Origin: an uncultured Parabacteroides sp.
GTDB lineage: Bacteria; Bacteroidota; Bacteroidia; Bacteroidales; Tannerellaceae
DNA: 10,744 nucleotides
Reading direction: 5' to 3'
Assembly: GCA_900547435.1 (NCBI GenBank)
Contig: URGO01000111.1
Span: 1-10,744 of the forward strand
The notes under the pieces are model-generated. The model made no database searches and had not been told where the DNA came from. It saw nothing but the letters and a program-made list of their open reading frames with translations. This document shows positions 1-7,281 of this stretch, one piece after another; the stretch's first letter is position 1, and each line of letters starts with the position of its first letter. Position numbers and translations under genes: made by a program.

Positions 1-218
1 TCCTTAATGACCCGCGTAAAAAGCGTCCCGTCATACTCTCCGTTCTGCGCACGCGCAATGAATGTCTTCACATGATTCGGCACATCCTCATACAATTTCG
101 CCTTCATGACACCGACATTAGTCGTAATAGTCACGACTTTTTCTTCTGCCTTCATCTCCTGGGCCACACAAAACAGCCCGAACAGGCCAAACATCCACCA
201 ATAAAGATACTTTTTCAT
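1..218 (-). CDS. Cyclophilin-type peptidyl-prolyl cis-trans isomerase, exported (5' part only)
   Basis: The first 72 codons are visible, starting at the ATG at 218-216 on the minus strand; the rest lies beyond the left edge of the window. Residues 1 to about 20 are a signal peptide: MKK, then a hydrophobic, Trp/Phe-rich core ending near CVAQ. The mature start reads VVTITTNVGVMKAKLYEDVP and continues NHVKTFIARAQNGEYDGTLF. This is the N-terminal beta-strand pattern of cyclophilins (a 'T..G.....L....AP..V.NF....  G.YDG..FHR' type layout). Such proteins catalyse proline isomerisation during folding, here presumably in the periplasm. The active-site Arg and the rest of the barrel are not in view, so activity cannot be judged. 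A good Bacteroides promoter sits just upstream. A lipoprotein is less likely, because the bases before Cys17 do not form a clean lipobox. Confidence 0.85.
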   Translation of the reverse strand, partial: MKKYLYWWMFGLFGLFCVAQEMKAEEKVVTITTNVGVMKAKLYEDVPNHVKTFIARAQNGEYDGTLFTRVIK

Positions 219-242
219 TATGTTAACCATTATACTGCGAAC

Positions 243-273
243 CAAAGTTAGACTTTTGTTTTTACAGTACAAA
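243..273 (-). promoter_or_regulatory. Bacteroides-type promoter of the prolyl isomerase gene
   Basis: On the minus strand a TTTG -33 box (273-270) is followed after exactly 19 bases by TAACTTTG (250-243), matching the TTTG / TAnnTTTG consensus of the Bacteroides primary sigma factor. Transcription would begin near 237, leaving a leader of about 20 bases before the ATG at 218. Confidence 0.8.
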
Positions 274-290
274 AATAAGTATTACTTTTG
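260..290 (+). promoter_or_regulatory. Bacteroides-type promoter of the AspT/YidE-family transporter gene
   Basis: TACTTTTG at 283-290 is a perfect TAnnTTTG -7 box. The -33 region is weaker: a T-rich stretch at 260-263 has the right 19-base spacing, and a true TTTG at 255-258 is about 5 bases too far upstream. Transcription would start near 296, about 40 bases ahead of the ATG at 336. This promoter interleaves with the divergent promoter at 243-273. Confidence 0.6.
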
Positions 291-335
291 CGGGTCAATT
301 AAGAGAATTTAGTATATTAACTATTATTAAAATCA

Positions 336-2009
336 ATGGATTGGATAAATGAACTAATATGGGGGCAAGGAATAGGGCACTCCATATTAATTTTGTCAGT
401 GGTAATAGCCTTGGGAATCCAATTGGGAAAAATCAAAGTTTTCGGCATATCCTTAGGCATTACATTAGTATTATTTGTGGGTATCGTCTTAGGACATTTC
501 GGCATCACCATCAATCCGGGGGTAATTCATTTCTTCCAAGAGTTCGGATTGATACTGTTTGTCTACTCGGTCGGAATGCAAGTCGGTCCGGGTTTCTTTT
601 CCTCTTTCAAACAAGGAGGCGTTACGCTGAATATGCTGGCTTGCGGAATCATTCTGCTGGGTGTCGCTACGACGTTAATTATTCATTTTGTCACAAATAT
701 TCCGATACCTACTATGGTCGGTATCTTATCCGGTGCCGTAACCAATACACCAGGACTTGGCGCGGCGCAGCAAGCCTATTCGGATATGTATGGTGTGAGT
801 GATAATACAATTCCAATGGGATATGCCGTTGCATATCCGTTAGGTGTAATCGGTATCATCCTGTCGACCATCATCATCCGGTATGTATTCCATGTTTCTT
901 TCCAGAAAGAGAACGAGGATTTGGAAAAGACCGAAACTTCACACACCAACGAAGCCATGCCGATTTCGCTTATCGTAAAAAACCCGGCTATCTTCAACAA
1001 GTCAGTCGGCGAGCTTTCCGCTTTACTGGAACACCGTGATTTCGTTATCTCGCGTATTTGGAGAGATAGCGACAAGCAAATCGACATTGTTTCCGCTTCC
1101 ACTATCCTGCATGAAAATGATAAAGTTTTCGTTATTACAACCGAACAAGATGTAGAAACCATCAAGACATTCATTGGTGAAGAAATTGATATGGAACGCA
1201 AACAGTGGATCCGTATGGAAAGCCAGTTTATCAACCGCCGTATCCTGATAACCAAACCGGAATTGAATGGCAAGCGTTTAGGAGACCTGAAGCTGCGTAA
1301 ACTATATGGCATCAACATCACCCGTATCAACCGCGCCGGAATGGATTTGGTGGCTAAACCGAACCTGACATTGCAAGTAGGCGACCGTGTAAACGTAGTC
1401 GGTACGGAAACGGCTATCGCCAATGTGGAAAAAGTATTGGGTAACTCCATGAAGCGACTGAACGAGCCGAATCTGATTGCCATATTCATCGGTATCGCCT
1501 TAGGTATTATCTTAGGAAGCATTCCTATTGTATGTCCAGGTATTCCGCAACCCATCAAACTGGGATTGGCCGGAGGTCCGCTGATTGTCGCTATCTTAAT
1601 CAGCCGTTTCGGCTACCATTACAAGCTGGTTACTTTCACGACACACAGTGCAAACCTGATGCTGCGCGAAGTCGGATTGGCTATGTTCCTGGCTTGCGTT
1701 GGACTGAATGCCGGTAACGGATTTGTCGATACGGTTATAAACGGAGGATATGCTTGGATTGGTTACGGATTCATCATCACTATGGTTCCTTTATTAATTA
1801 TCGGTTTTATTGCCCGTTATTTCTACAAAGTGAACTACTTCACGCTGATGGGTCTGATTGCCGGAAGTACAACCGACCCGCCTGCATTGGCTTATGCAAA
1901 CACAACAGCCGGAAACGACGCTCCATCTGTAGGATATGCTACGGTTTATCCGCTGTCAATGTTCCTGCGTGTGGTTACGGCTCAGCTATTAATCGTGTTC
2001 TTTGCTTAA
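336..2009 (+). CDS. AspT/YidE-family putative transporter with two TrkA-C (RCK_C) domains
   Basis: This 557-residue inner-membrane protein has the duplicated architecture of the aspartate:alanine exchanger (AspT) / YidE / YbjL family, whose members are usually about 550-560 residues. Residues 1-190 form the first membrane half, with hydrophobic segments near 15-33, 38-55, 65-85, 98-120, 125-140 and 165-185. Residues about 205-285 and 295-370 are two cytoplasmic TrkA-C-like regulatory domains; each contains the 'D.V.V.G/T' strand typical of RCK_C (262-269 and 350-357). Residues 378-557 are the second membrane half. The signature loop is present in both halves: GAVTNTPGLGAA (133-144) and GSTTDPPALAYA (510-521), as expected for an inverted-repeat carrier. 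The substrate cannot be read from the sequence; AspT exchanges amino acids, while YidE and YbjL substrates are unassigned. The gene is monocistronic, with its own promoter, and ends in TAA ahead of a long hairpin. Confidence 0.9.
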   Translation: MDWINELIWGQGIGHSILILSVVIALGIQLGKIKVFGISLGITLVLFVGIVLGHFGITINPGVIHFFQEFGLILFVYSVGMQVGPGFFSSFKQGGVTLNMLACGIILLGVATTLIIHFVTNIPIPTMVGILSGAVTNTPGLGAAQQAYSDMYGVSDNTIPMGYAVAYPLGVIGIILSTIIIRYVFHVSFQKENEDLEKTETSHTNEAMPISLIVKNPAIFNKSVGELSALLEHRDFVISRIWRDSDKQIDIVSASTILHENDKVFVITTEQDVETIKTFIGEEIDMERKQWIRMESQFINRRILITKPELNGKRLGDLKLRKLYGINITRINRAGMDLVAKPNLTLQVGDRVNVVGTETAIANVEKVLGNSMKRLNEPNLIAIFIGIALGIILGSIPIVCPGIPQPIKLGLAGGPLIVAILISRFGYHYKLVTFTTHSANLMLREVGLAMFLACVGLNAGNGFVDTVINGGYAWIGYGFIITMVPLLIIGFIARYFYKVNYFTLMGLIAGSTTDPPALAYANTTAGNDAPSVGYATVYPLSMFLRVVTAQLLIVFFA

Positions 2010-2029
2010 TTTTAAAAAGTCAATAAATT

Positions 2030-2089
2030 AACAAGGGAACAAGTTTACAAGGCACTTATATAGCATCCTTGTCTACTTGTTCCCTTGTT
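2030..2089. terminator. Long hairpin between convergent genes, probable bidirectional terminator
   Basis: A perfect 14-base inverted repeat, AACAAGGGAACAAG (2030-2043) with CTTGTTCCCTTGTT (2076-2089), encloses a second 6-base stem, ACAAGG (2047-2052) with CCTTGT (2067-2072). A short T run (2088-2091) follows on the plus strand, and AT-rich sequence flanks the other side. It lies 20 bases after the transporter stop and 10 bases after the amidase stop, so it can serve both transcripts. Both arms are built of 8-base units of the form (A/G/T)ACAAGxx. Confidence 0.75.
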
Positions 2090-2099
2090 TTCTTATCAA

Positions 2100-3182
2100 C
2101 TAAATCACTATAGTCTCTACAGGCTGCTGTTTTTCCTTATCTAACGGAACCGCCTGATAATTTACCTTAGAGAAATCAATCGTTTTCAAATCAATGCAAC
2201 GAATCGCACTGTTATACATCGTGCGATAATAAATCACCCGATTCTGTATATCCGTAGAAGAGGTCCATTGCGTTGCGCTGGGAATATCCGCAGGAAGCAC
2301 CTCTCCGGATTTGAATTCAATCCCTACCGGTATATCAAAGTTATTCAAAATCTGGAAACTCTGCAACACCGCATCTTTCCCGTTTTCCTGTTGAGGGGCA
2401 GAAGTCTGATAAAACGCAGCACGCACAAAACGCGATGGAGGCGTCACATCCCCCGGAATACCCAAGAACCCACTACCCGCGCCAAAAGGCTTCAACATCA
2501 CATCACCCAAGGACTTCGCCTCTGCTCCACCCGAATACAAATTCACATAATTGTTCAAGTTTGTCATCTGCCATTCAAATCCGGGCGAATTGGTCAGTAC
2601 CCCCAACTTATTCTCATAAAAACAAAGCTTCCCGTCAACAATCTCCAATACAACTTGCCGGCCGGAAGAATCCGCAATACGCCAATGTACCGTCGAAGCC
2701 CGCGGATCAATAGCTACAACATGAATCTCCGGAAGAGCTTGTTTTACCTCATCGATGGTTTGAAAATTACCCAATATCCAGGAAGCCAATTGCAAATCGG
2801 ATAGGCTTGTTGTCTTTTGGGCTTCATCAAACGCTTCATATTCGCCATACTGAGGAAAATAAAAAAGCCCCGCAGAAAGTCCGGCTTCATTGATACCTTC
2901 CGCCACAAACTCCTTTTGCTCTACAGACAACCCCACATAACCATACCGGGCTGTTATCTTCATCCCGTCTGTCCGTCCTCCCGGAAGATAAGAATATTGC
3001 ACATAACCACGTGGGACAACCACATACTGGCTGTTCAATTCGCTTCCTCCCCATTCTATCGTCCGAGCCACGACCGTCGTTCCATCTTTTGCCTTCAATG
3101 TAATGCCCGTGCAGGCATCTGTTTTTGCTATTGGCATAAAAGGCATAGCAGCAACCAACAGCATCACTAATTTCATTTTCAT
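2100..3182 (-). CDS. Exported Ntn hydrolase of the choloylglycine hydrolase / penicillin V acylase family
   Basis: This 360-residue linear amide C-N hydrolase has a signal peptide (residues 1-23, MKMK plus a hydrophobic core ending in KTDA). Cleavage before Cys24 would directly expose the N-terminal nucleophile of CTGITLKAKDG. Other family positions are visible: Arg40 in ARTIEWG (equivalent to Arg18), Asn198 in LTNSPGFEWQ (Asn175 region), and Arg251/Arg254 in SRFVRAAF (Arg228 region). The Asp that follows the family Arg (Asp21) is Glu43 here. The substrate-loop segment AGLFYFP (104-110) has aromatic residues where bile salt hydrolases carry Asn82. LPGDVTPP-like and TNSPGFEW-like segments resemble penicillin V acylases. 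It therefore cleaves an amide such as an N-acyl or bile-acid conjugate in the periplasm, but the sequence leans to the acylase side and bile salt activity is not assured. Stop is TAG. The alternative start at Met3 changes little. Confidence 0.88.
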   Translation of the reverse strand: MKMKLVMLLVAAMPFMPIAKTDACTGITLKAKDGTTVVARTIEWGGSELNSQYVVVPRGYVQYSYLPGGRTDGMKITARYGYVGLSVEQKEFVAEGINEAGLSAGLFYFPQYGEYEAFDEAQKTTSLSDLQLASWILGNFQTIDEVKQALPEIHVVAIDPRASTVHWRIADSSGRQVVLEIVDGKLCFYENKLGVLTNSPGFEWQMTNLNNYVNLYSGGAEAKSLGDVMLKPFGAGSGFLGIPGDVTPPSRFVRAAFYQTSAPQQENGKDAVLQSFQILNNFDIPVGIEFKSGEVLPADIPSATQWTSSTDIQNRVIYYRTMYNSAIRCIDLKTIDFSKVNYQAVPLDKEKQQPVETIVI

Positions 3183-3260
3183 ATTTTTCTATAATTTAAA
3201 TTGGCATGTTTTTTAGTCTTTAAGTTTTTAAACCTTGACCGAAGTGGACAAGAACAACCT

Positions 3261-3268
3261 CAAAACTA
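3261..3268 (-). promoter_or_regulatory. Candidate -7 box of the amidase gene
   Basis: The minus strand reads TAGTTTTG (3268-3261), fitting TAnnTTTG. No TTTG -33 box stands at the expected distance (about 3288-3291), so this may be a weak or activator-dependent promoter. The leader to the ATG at 3182 would be about 70 bases. Confidence 0.35.
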
Positions 3269-3432
3269 AATAGCCAAATATTTAGGACTTTATAAAGGAA
3301 CAACCCAGAAGCAGAATAAGTTTACCAAATTACTGTCTTTTTGAGAAAGAAAAACTCGCACCCCTTGGAAGAAAAGGCATAAATGAAGGCAAACTTCCGA
3401 AAAAGGTCGGCATAAAAAAACGTACCCCGTTT

Positions 3433-3464
3433 ATTGATAAATCCATTCTATTTCCCTACTTTTG
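3433..3464 (+). promoter_or_regulatory. Bacteroides-type promoter of the oxidoreductase gene
   Basis: ATTG at 3433-3436 serves as the -33 box. After a 20-base spacer, TACTTTTG at 3457-3464 matches the TAnnTTTG -7 consensus. Transcription would start near 3470, about 22 bases ahead of the ATG at 3492. Confidence 0.75.
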
Positions 3465-3491
3465 CAAATCACACTTTAATTTATAATACCT

Positions 3492-4565
3492 ATGGACAGA
3501 AGAATAAAAGTGGGCATTATCGGCTTTGGGCGCATGGGTGGATTTTATCTGACCGAAATGCTGAAAAACCGGAAATGGGAGGTCGCTTACATTTGCGATG
3601 TTGACCCGGAAGCCAGAGCTTATGCCCGAAAATTTTCGCCACAATCACGCATCGTGGCTGATGAAAACATCGTGTTTAACGATCCGCAAGTAGAAGCTGT
3701 CGGACTTTTTACGCTTGCCAACAACCGACTGGAACAAATCCAAAAAGCAGTAGCAACCGGAAAACACATCATTTCGGAAAAACCTATTGCGGACACACCT
3801 GAACGGGAATGGGAAGCCGTCCACACCATCGAAGCTTCCAATCAGTTGGCAACCGTAAACCTCTACTTGCGCAACTCATGGTATCACAATACCATAAAAC
3901 GTTTCGTGGAAAGTGGAGAAATCGGTGAATTGGCTATTATCCGTATCTGCCACATGACACCGGGCTTAGCGCCGGGCGAAGGACATGAATACGAAGGTCC
4001 GGCCTTTCACGACTGCGGAATGCATTATGTGGATATTATCCGCTGGTATGCCGGATGCGAGTTTAAAGCGTGGCACGCCCAAGCAATCCGGATGTGGGAC
4101 TACAAAGACCCGTGGTGGCTGCAATGCCATGGAACATTCGAGAACGGTGTCGTGTTTGATATCACACAAGGGTTTGTCTATGGACAATTATCCAAAGACC
4201 AGACGCACAATTCGTATGTGGATATAATCGGCACGAAAGGAATTGCCCGCATGACGCATGACTTTAAGACGGCTGTAGTGGATTTACGCGGTGTAACACA
4301 AACCGAACGCATCGAAAAGCCATACGGCGGAAAAAACATTGATGTGCTATGCGATTTGTTTGCCGATTCCATCATAGCAAATCAATTGCATCCGCAATTA
4401 GCTATCGCACGCGATTCGGCTATCGCCTCCGACTATGCATGGAAATTCCTTGAGGATTCCCGTAAGCATGATTTGCCCTCGATAGGCAACTTAGAAACCT
4501 TAGAAGAAATTCGTGAAAGACGAAAAAACATGACCAATGGATATGGCCTTTTGCATAAGAGATAG
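3492..4565 (+). CDS. Gfo/Idh/MocA-family NAD(P)-dependent oxidoreductase
   Basis: This 357-residue cytoplasmic dehydrogenase has an N-terminal Rossmann fold with the dinucleotide loop GFGRMG (11-16). Acidic Asp36 at the end of the second strand (YICDVD) suggests a preference for NAD over NADP. The family EKP motif is at 96-98 (HIISEKPIA), its Lys being the usual catalytic/cofactor residue. The C-terminal domain carries the conserved helix HDCGMHYVD (173-181), with His178 in the catalytic GxHxxD pattern. Family members oxidise or reduce sugars, inositols and related polyols, and no residue visible here fixes the substrate. There is no signal peptide, unlike many Tat-exported Bacteroides members of the family. 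The gene is monocistronic with its own promoter, ends in TAG, and is followed 45 bases later by a terminator. No sugar-transport or glycosidase gene is adjacent, so context gives no hint of the pathway. Confidence 0.9.
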   Translation: MDRRIKVGIIGFGRMGGFYLTEMLKNRKWEVAYICDVDPEARAYARKFSPQSRIVADENIVFNDPQVEAVGLFTLANNRLEQIQKAVATGKHIISEKPIADTPEREWEAVHTIEASNQLATVNLYLRNSWYHNTIKRFVESGEIGELAIIRICHMTPGLAPGEGHEYEGPAFHDCGMHYVDIIRWYAGCEFKAWHAQAIRMWDYKDPWWLQCHGTFENGVVFDITQGFVYGQLSKDQTHNSYVDIIGTKGIARMTHDFKTAVVDLRGVTQTERIEKPYGGKNIDVLCDLFADSIIANQLHPQLAIARDSAIASDYAWKFLEDSRKHDLPSIGNLETLEEIRERRKNMTNGYGLLHKR

Positions 4566-4610
4566 TAAAAGCAGTCGAATAATAATCAATAGAAATTGAA
4601 AAACGCCATG

Positions 4611-4658
4611 AAAGGGACTGCTTGTTTTGTTTAGTGCTAAATGAGGGTCCCTTTTTTT
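4611..4658 (+). terminator. Intrinsic terminator of the oxidoreductase gene
   Basis: AAAGGGAC (4611-4618) pairs with GTCCCTTT (4647-4654) around a 28-base loop and runs into seven consecutive T (4652-4658). The loop contains a minor stem TTTAG/CTAAA. It starts 45 bases beyond the TAG stop. Confidence 0.75.
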
Positions 4659-4751
4659 ATTGAAAATTGAAAGTTGAAAATTATAATGCACAAACGCTGT
4701 AACACACTCCCTTCCTAATTCATAATCCTACTTTATCAAGCAAGCTCTTGT

Positions 4752-4832
4752 GTTTATAAGTTTTTCAGTTTCTAAATCAAAGCCCTGGCATCAACTTATA
4801 AACTGAAAAACTTAAAAACTAAAGAACTTAAC
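4752..4832. repeat. Inverted repeat with 8-base internal periodicity, 3' of yidC
   Basis: The arms 4752-4771 and 4800-4819 pair over 20 bases with one mismatch (4756/4815) around a 28-base loop that contains GCC/GGC. A competing register also exists: 4752-4762 pairs perfectly with 4793-4803. Both arms are made of 8-base units. The left arm has GTTTATAA, GTTTTTCA and GTTTCTAA starting at 4752, 4760 and 4768. The right side has five AACTnnnn units starting at 4793, 4801, 4809, 4817 and 4825. It begins 2 bases past the yidC stop and may act in termination or transcript 3'-end protection. It lacks a clear T run in either direction, so it is not called a standard terminator. Confidence 0.6.
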
Positions 4833-4833
4833 C

Positions 4834-6756
4834 TTATCTTCTTTTCGCCTTGCGCTGTTCATGCAGATTCTGGCGCTGCTCTTGCTGACGCTTCAACTGC
4901 TCCTGCTGCATCCGTTGAGCCTCTTCCAAACGTTTCATGAATCCGGACTTCTTTATCGGACGCTTCTTATTCTCCTCAAGCTTAGCGAGCAACTTCTCTT
5001 CGTCAATCGTATAACGGAAGAACAATGTCTGCGCAATCGTAATCAGCGTAGAAATGAAATAATAGTAAGTCAGACCTGAAGCGTAACTGTTGAAGATAAA
5101 CATAAACATCAACGGCATCAGATACATCATCAGTTTCATTCCCGGCATCTGTTGTTGACCCGTATTTGTCAATTCCATATTATATTTGGTATAGACAATC
5201 TGGGTAATCGTCATCAACAGACAGAACAAACTAATATGATTGCCGAAATAGGTAGATATCAACGGTATCTGAACATTCCAGCTTACAATTGCATCATAGG
5301 TAGATAAATCCTCCGCCCAAAGGAAACTTTCGTGGCGAAGCTCAATAGCCGACGGGAAGAACATAAACAGAGCAATCAAAATCGGCATCTGCAACAACAA
5401 AGGCAAGCATCCGCTCATCGGACTGGCTCCTGCCCGATTGTACAGCTCCATGATTTTGGTCTGGCGTTCCATAGCCTGATCCTGATTCGGATATTGCGCA
5501 TTAATCTCCTCCACCTGCGGACGCAATACACGCATCTTCGCCGATGACATGTAGGACTTATAGGTCAAAGGGAACAAAATCAGCTTCACAATAACCGTCA
5601 TGATAAAAATCAGCCAGCCATAATTATCAATAAATCCACCTAAGAAGTCAAACAACGGAATGACAAAGAACTGGTTTACCCACCGGAAGATACCCCATCC
5701 CAACGGGACCAGTTTCTCCAAATGAGGTTTCTCCTCCCCTTCTGTCAAATTAGCATTATAATCTTTCAACAACGCATACTTATTCGGGATAAAGAAGTAT
5801 TGGAAATCAGTAGACTCTGTACCGACCAAATCAAACGATACCGAAGCCTGCGCATGAAAAGTCTTCAAATATTCGCCATGCTCGTGCGAACGAGAATCCA
5901 ACTTAGCTTCCTTGAAACCATCCTTTGCCACCAAGACCGTTGAGAAATACATGTCCTTGAAACCTATCCAATGCAAGTCCTTATCCATATTCCGGTTGGC
6001 ATTTCCACTCGCGCTCAAGTAATCTACATCATCGCCCATCACCTTATAATGCAGCTCGACATAGCGGTTCTCGAACACACGCCCCTTCTCCTGCTGGCGG
6101 ATATCTTGCGTCCACGAAAGGTTCAAAGCATCGGTAGAGGGTGAAAGAATACCATTCAATCCGGTTCCCTTCACCGAAAAATCCATCTTGTAATCATCCG
6201 CATTCAATGTATAGACAAAATCCAGATAACTACCTTCACCCATATCCAAGCGCATGATAGTCTGATTCGCTTCATTTCCCTTGACAGGTGTAAAATAAAG
6301 GTCGCGCGTATGGACCAATTGATTGGCCGATGTCACCAACGACAAATCAAAAACCGACTCGTTTCCATCAAACAGAGTCAACGGCTCCCCTTTGTAATTG
6401 TCATACTCTTTAAGCGTAGCAGAAAGCACACGCCCACCCTTCGTGCTTAACTTCACCGAAACCTTCTCGTTCTCTAAGGTAACGACCTCTTCTGTTCCGG
6501 TCATCTTAGAAGCAAATGAGCCGAAATTATTCTGCAAACGCGCCAAACGAACCGAGTCAGGCAATTCCGTCATACCGGCCACCGGGTCCGCATTTTGCTT
6601 TTCCAATTCAGCTTGCTTAGCCAATTCGATTTGCGCTATCGAATCCTGATAACGGCGCTGAGCCTCAATCTGCTCCGGCGTCGGACGATTCCACCAGCTA
6701 AAACCGAACAAGACTATACCAATAAGTATAAATCCAATGATTGTATTCTTATCCAT
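4834..6756 (-). CDS. yidC: Membrane protein insertase YidC (Oxa1 family)
   Basis: This 640-residue insertase helps nascent proteins enter the inner membrane, alone or with the Sec translocon. Residues 4-21 are the first membrane helix. Residues about 30-80 are a charged linker and about 88-345 the large periplasmic P1 beta-sandwich found in Gram-negative YidC. The conserved insertase core follows, with helices near 365-398, 447-468, 500-525 and 540-582. Core motifs include FPLTYKSYMSSAKMRVLRPQ (395-414), GASPMSGCLPLLLQMPI and ASGLTYYYFIST. The groove residue that is Arg366 in E. coli YidC aligns with Lys391 here. The C-terminal tail (586-640) is rich in Lys, Arg and Gln, predicted coiled-coil or ribosome-contacting. 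The gene starts 9 bases after the pyrG stop with no promoter between, so it is probably co-transcribed with pyrG and depends on its promoter. Stop is TAA. Confidence 0.97.
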   Translation of the reverse strand: MDKNTIIGFILIGIVLFGFSWWNRPTPEQIEAQRRYQDSIAQIELAKQAELEKQNADPVAGMTELPDSVRLARLQNNFGSFASKMTGTEEVVTLENEKVSVKLSTKGGRVLSATLKEYDNYKGEPLTLFDGNESVFDLSLVTSANQLVHTRDLYFTPVKGNEANQTIMRLDMGEGSYLDFVYTLNADDYKMDFSVKGTGLNGILSPSTDALNLSWTQDIRQQEKGRVFENRYVELHYKVMGDDVDYLSASGNANRNMDKDLHWIGFKDMYFSTVLVAKDGFKEAKLDSRSHEHGEYLKTFHAQASVSFDLVGTESTDFQYFFIPNKYALLKDYNANLTEGEEKPHLEKLVPLGWGIFRWVNQFFVIPLFDFLGGFIDNYGWLIFIMTVIVKLILFPLTYKSYMSSAKMRVLRPQVEEINAQYPNQDQAMERQTKIMELYNRAGASPMSGCLPLLLQMPILIALFMFFPSAIELRHESFLWAEDLSTYDAIVSWNVQIPLISTYFGNHISLFCLLMTITQIVYTKYNMELTNTGQQQMPGMKLMMYLMPLMFMFIFNSYASGLTYYYFISTLITIAQTLFFRYTIDEEKLLAKLEENKKRPIKKSGFMKRLEEAQRMQQEQLKRQQEQRQNLHEQRKAKRR

Positions 6757-6765
6757 CTATTCTTT

Positions 6766-7239
6766 TTATTGTTTTTTATTATCAATAGCCGCTTTGACAA
6801 AGCTCAGGAACAATGGATTCGGATTGACCACCGTACTGTTATATTCCGGATGATACTGCACACCGATAAACCATTTCAACGAAGGGATCTCAACAACCTC
6901 CACCAAATTGGTTTCCGGATTCTCCCCCGTACACATCATACCAGCTGCTTCAAAACGGGCCTTATATTCATTGTTGAACTCGAAACGATGGCGATGACGC
7001 TCTTGAATATGTTCCTGTCCGTAAGCTTCATATACCTTAGAGCCTTTCTTCAGCCCACAATCGTATGCCCCCAAACGCATCGAACCGCCCAGATTCGTCA
7101 CACTCTTCTGCTCTTCCATCAGGTCAATCACCTTATGCGCCGTATTCGGTTCCATCTCCGTCGAGTTAGCATCCTTATATCCCAGCACATCACGGGCAAA
7201 CTCTATCACCATACACTGCATTCCCAAACAGATACCCAA
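6766..7239 (-). CDS. pyrG: CTP synthase C-terminal remnant: catalytic part of the glutaminase domain
   Basis: This open stretch continues pyrG in the same frame after the TAA. It has no Shine-Dalgarno site of its own, and an automatic start at the TTG of 7239-7237 is not credible as a true initiation site. It holds the whole glutaminase catalytic triad, in full-length numbering Cys383 (GICLGMQ), His509 and Glu511 (YHPEYNS). It also holds GSMRLGAYDC (431-440) and the EHIQERHRHRFEFN segment of class I CTP synthase glutaminases. It ends with the normal C-terminus (FVKAAIDNKKQ). Conservation of every key residue argues that the nonsense change is very recent or artefactual. Confidence 0.6.
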   Translation of the reverse strand: MGICLGMQCMVIEFARDVLGYKDANSTEMEPNTAHKVIDLMEEQKSVTNLGGSMRLGAYDCGLKKGSKVYEAYGQEHIQERHRHRFEFNNEYKARFEAAGMMCTGENPETNLVEVVEIPSLKWFIGVQYHPEYNSTVVNPNPLFLSFVKAAIDNKKQ

Positions 7240-7281
7240 ACTAGGGGGATCATGAGCACGGGCATATTTGAAGGCAGCAAA

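Larger units (their letters stand above)
3183..3491. other. 309-base divergent intergenic region
   Basis: There is no credible gene here. From left to right it holds the AT-rich leader of the amidase gene, a run of 8-base units (GTCTTTAA at 3216-3223, GTTTTTAA at 3224-3231), a candidate minus-strand promoter near 3261-3268, about 80 bases with nothing recognisable, two copies of GGCATAAA (3376-3383 and 3409-3416), and the plus-strand promoter of the oxidoreductase at 3433-3464. Confidence 0.6.

Noticed and set aside
776..1558. 260-codon open frame on the minus strand
   Set aside because: It is a shadow of the AspT/YidE-family transporter gene, whose family motifs are on the plus strand.
3100..3182. 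Lipoprotein signal with lipidated Cys24 in the amidase
   Set aside because: The residues before the Cys (T-D-A) do not form a lipobox, and Cys24 is the family's catalytic N-terminal nucleophile, which must be free.
7240..7281. Frameshift pair or small insertion as the cause of the pyrG break
   Set aside because: Residues on both sides and through the segment after the stop (FAAFKYARAHDPPS) align in one frame with normal spacing to the GICLGMQ elbow, so a single substitution suffices.
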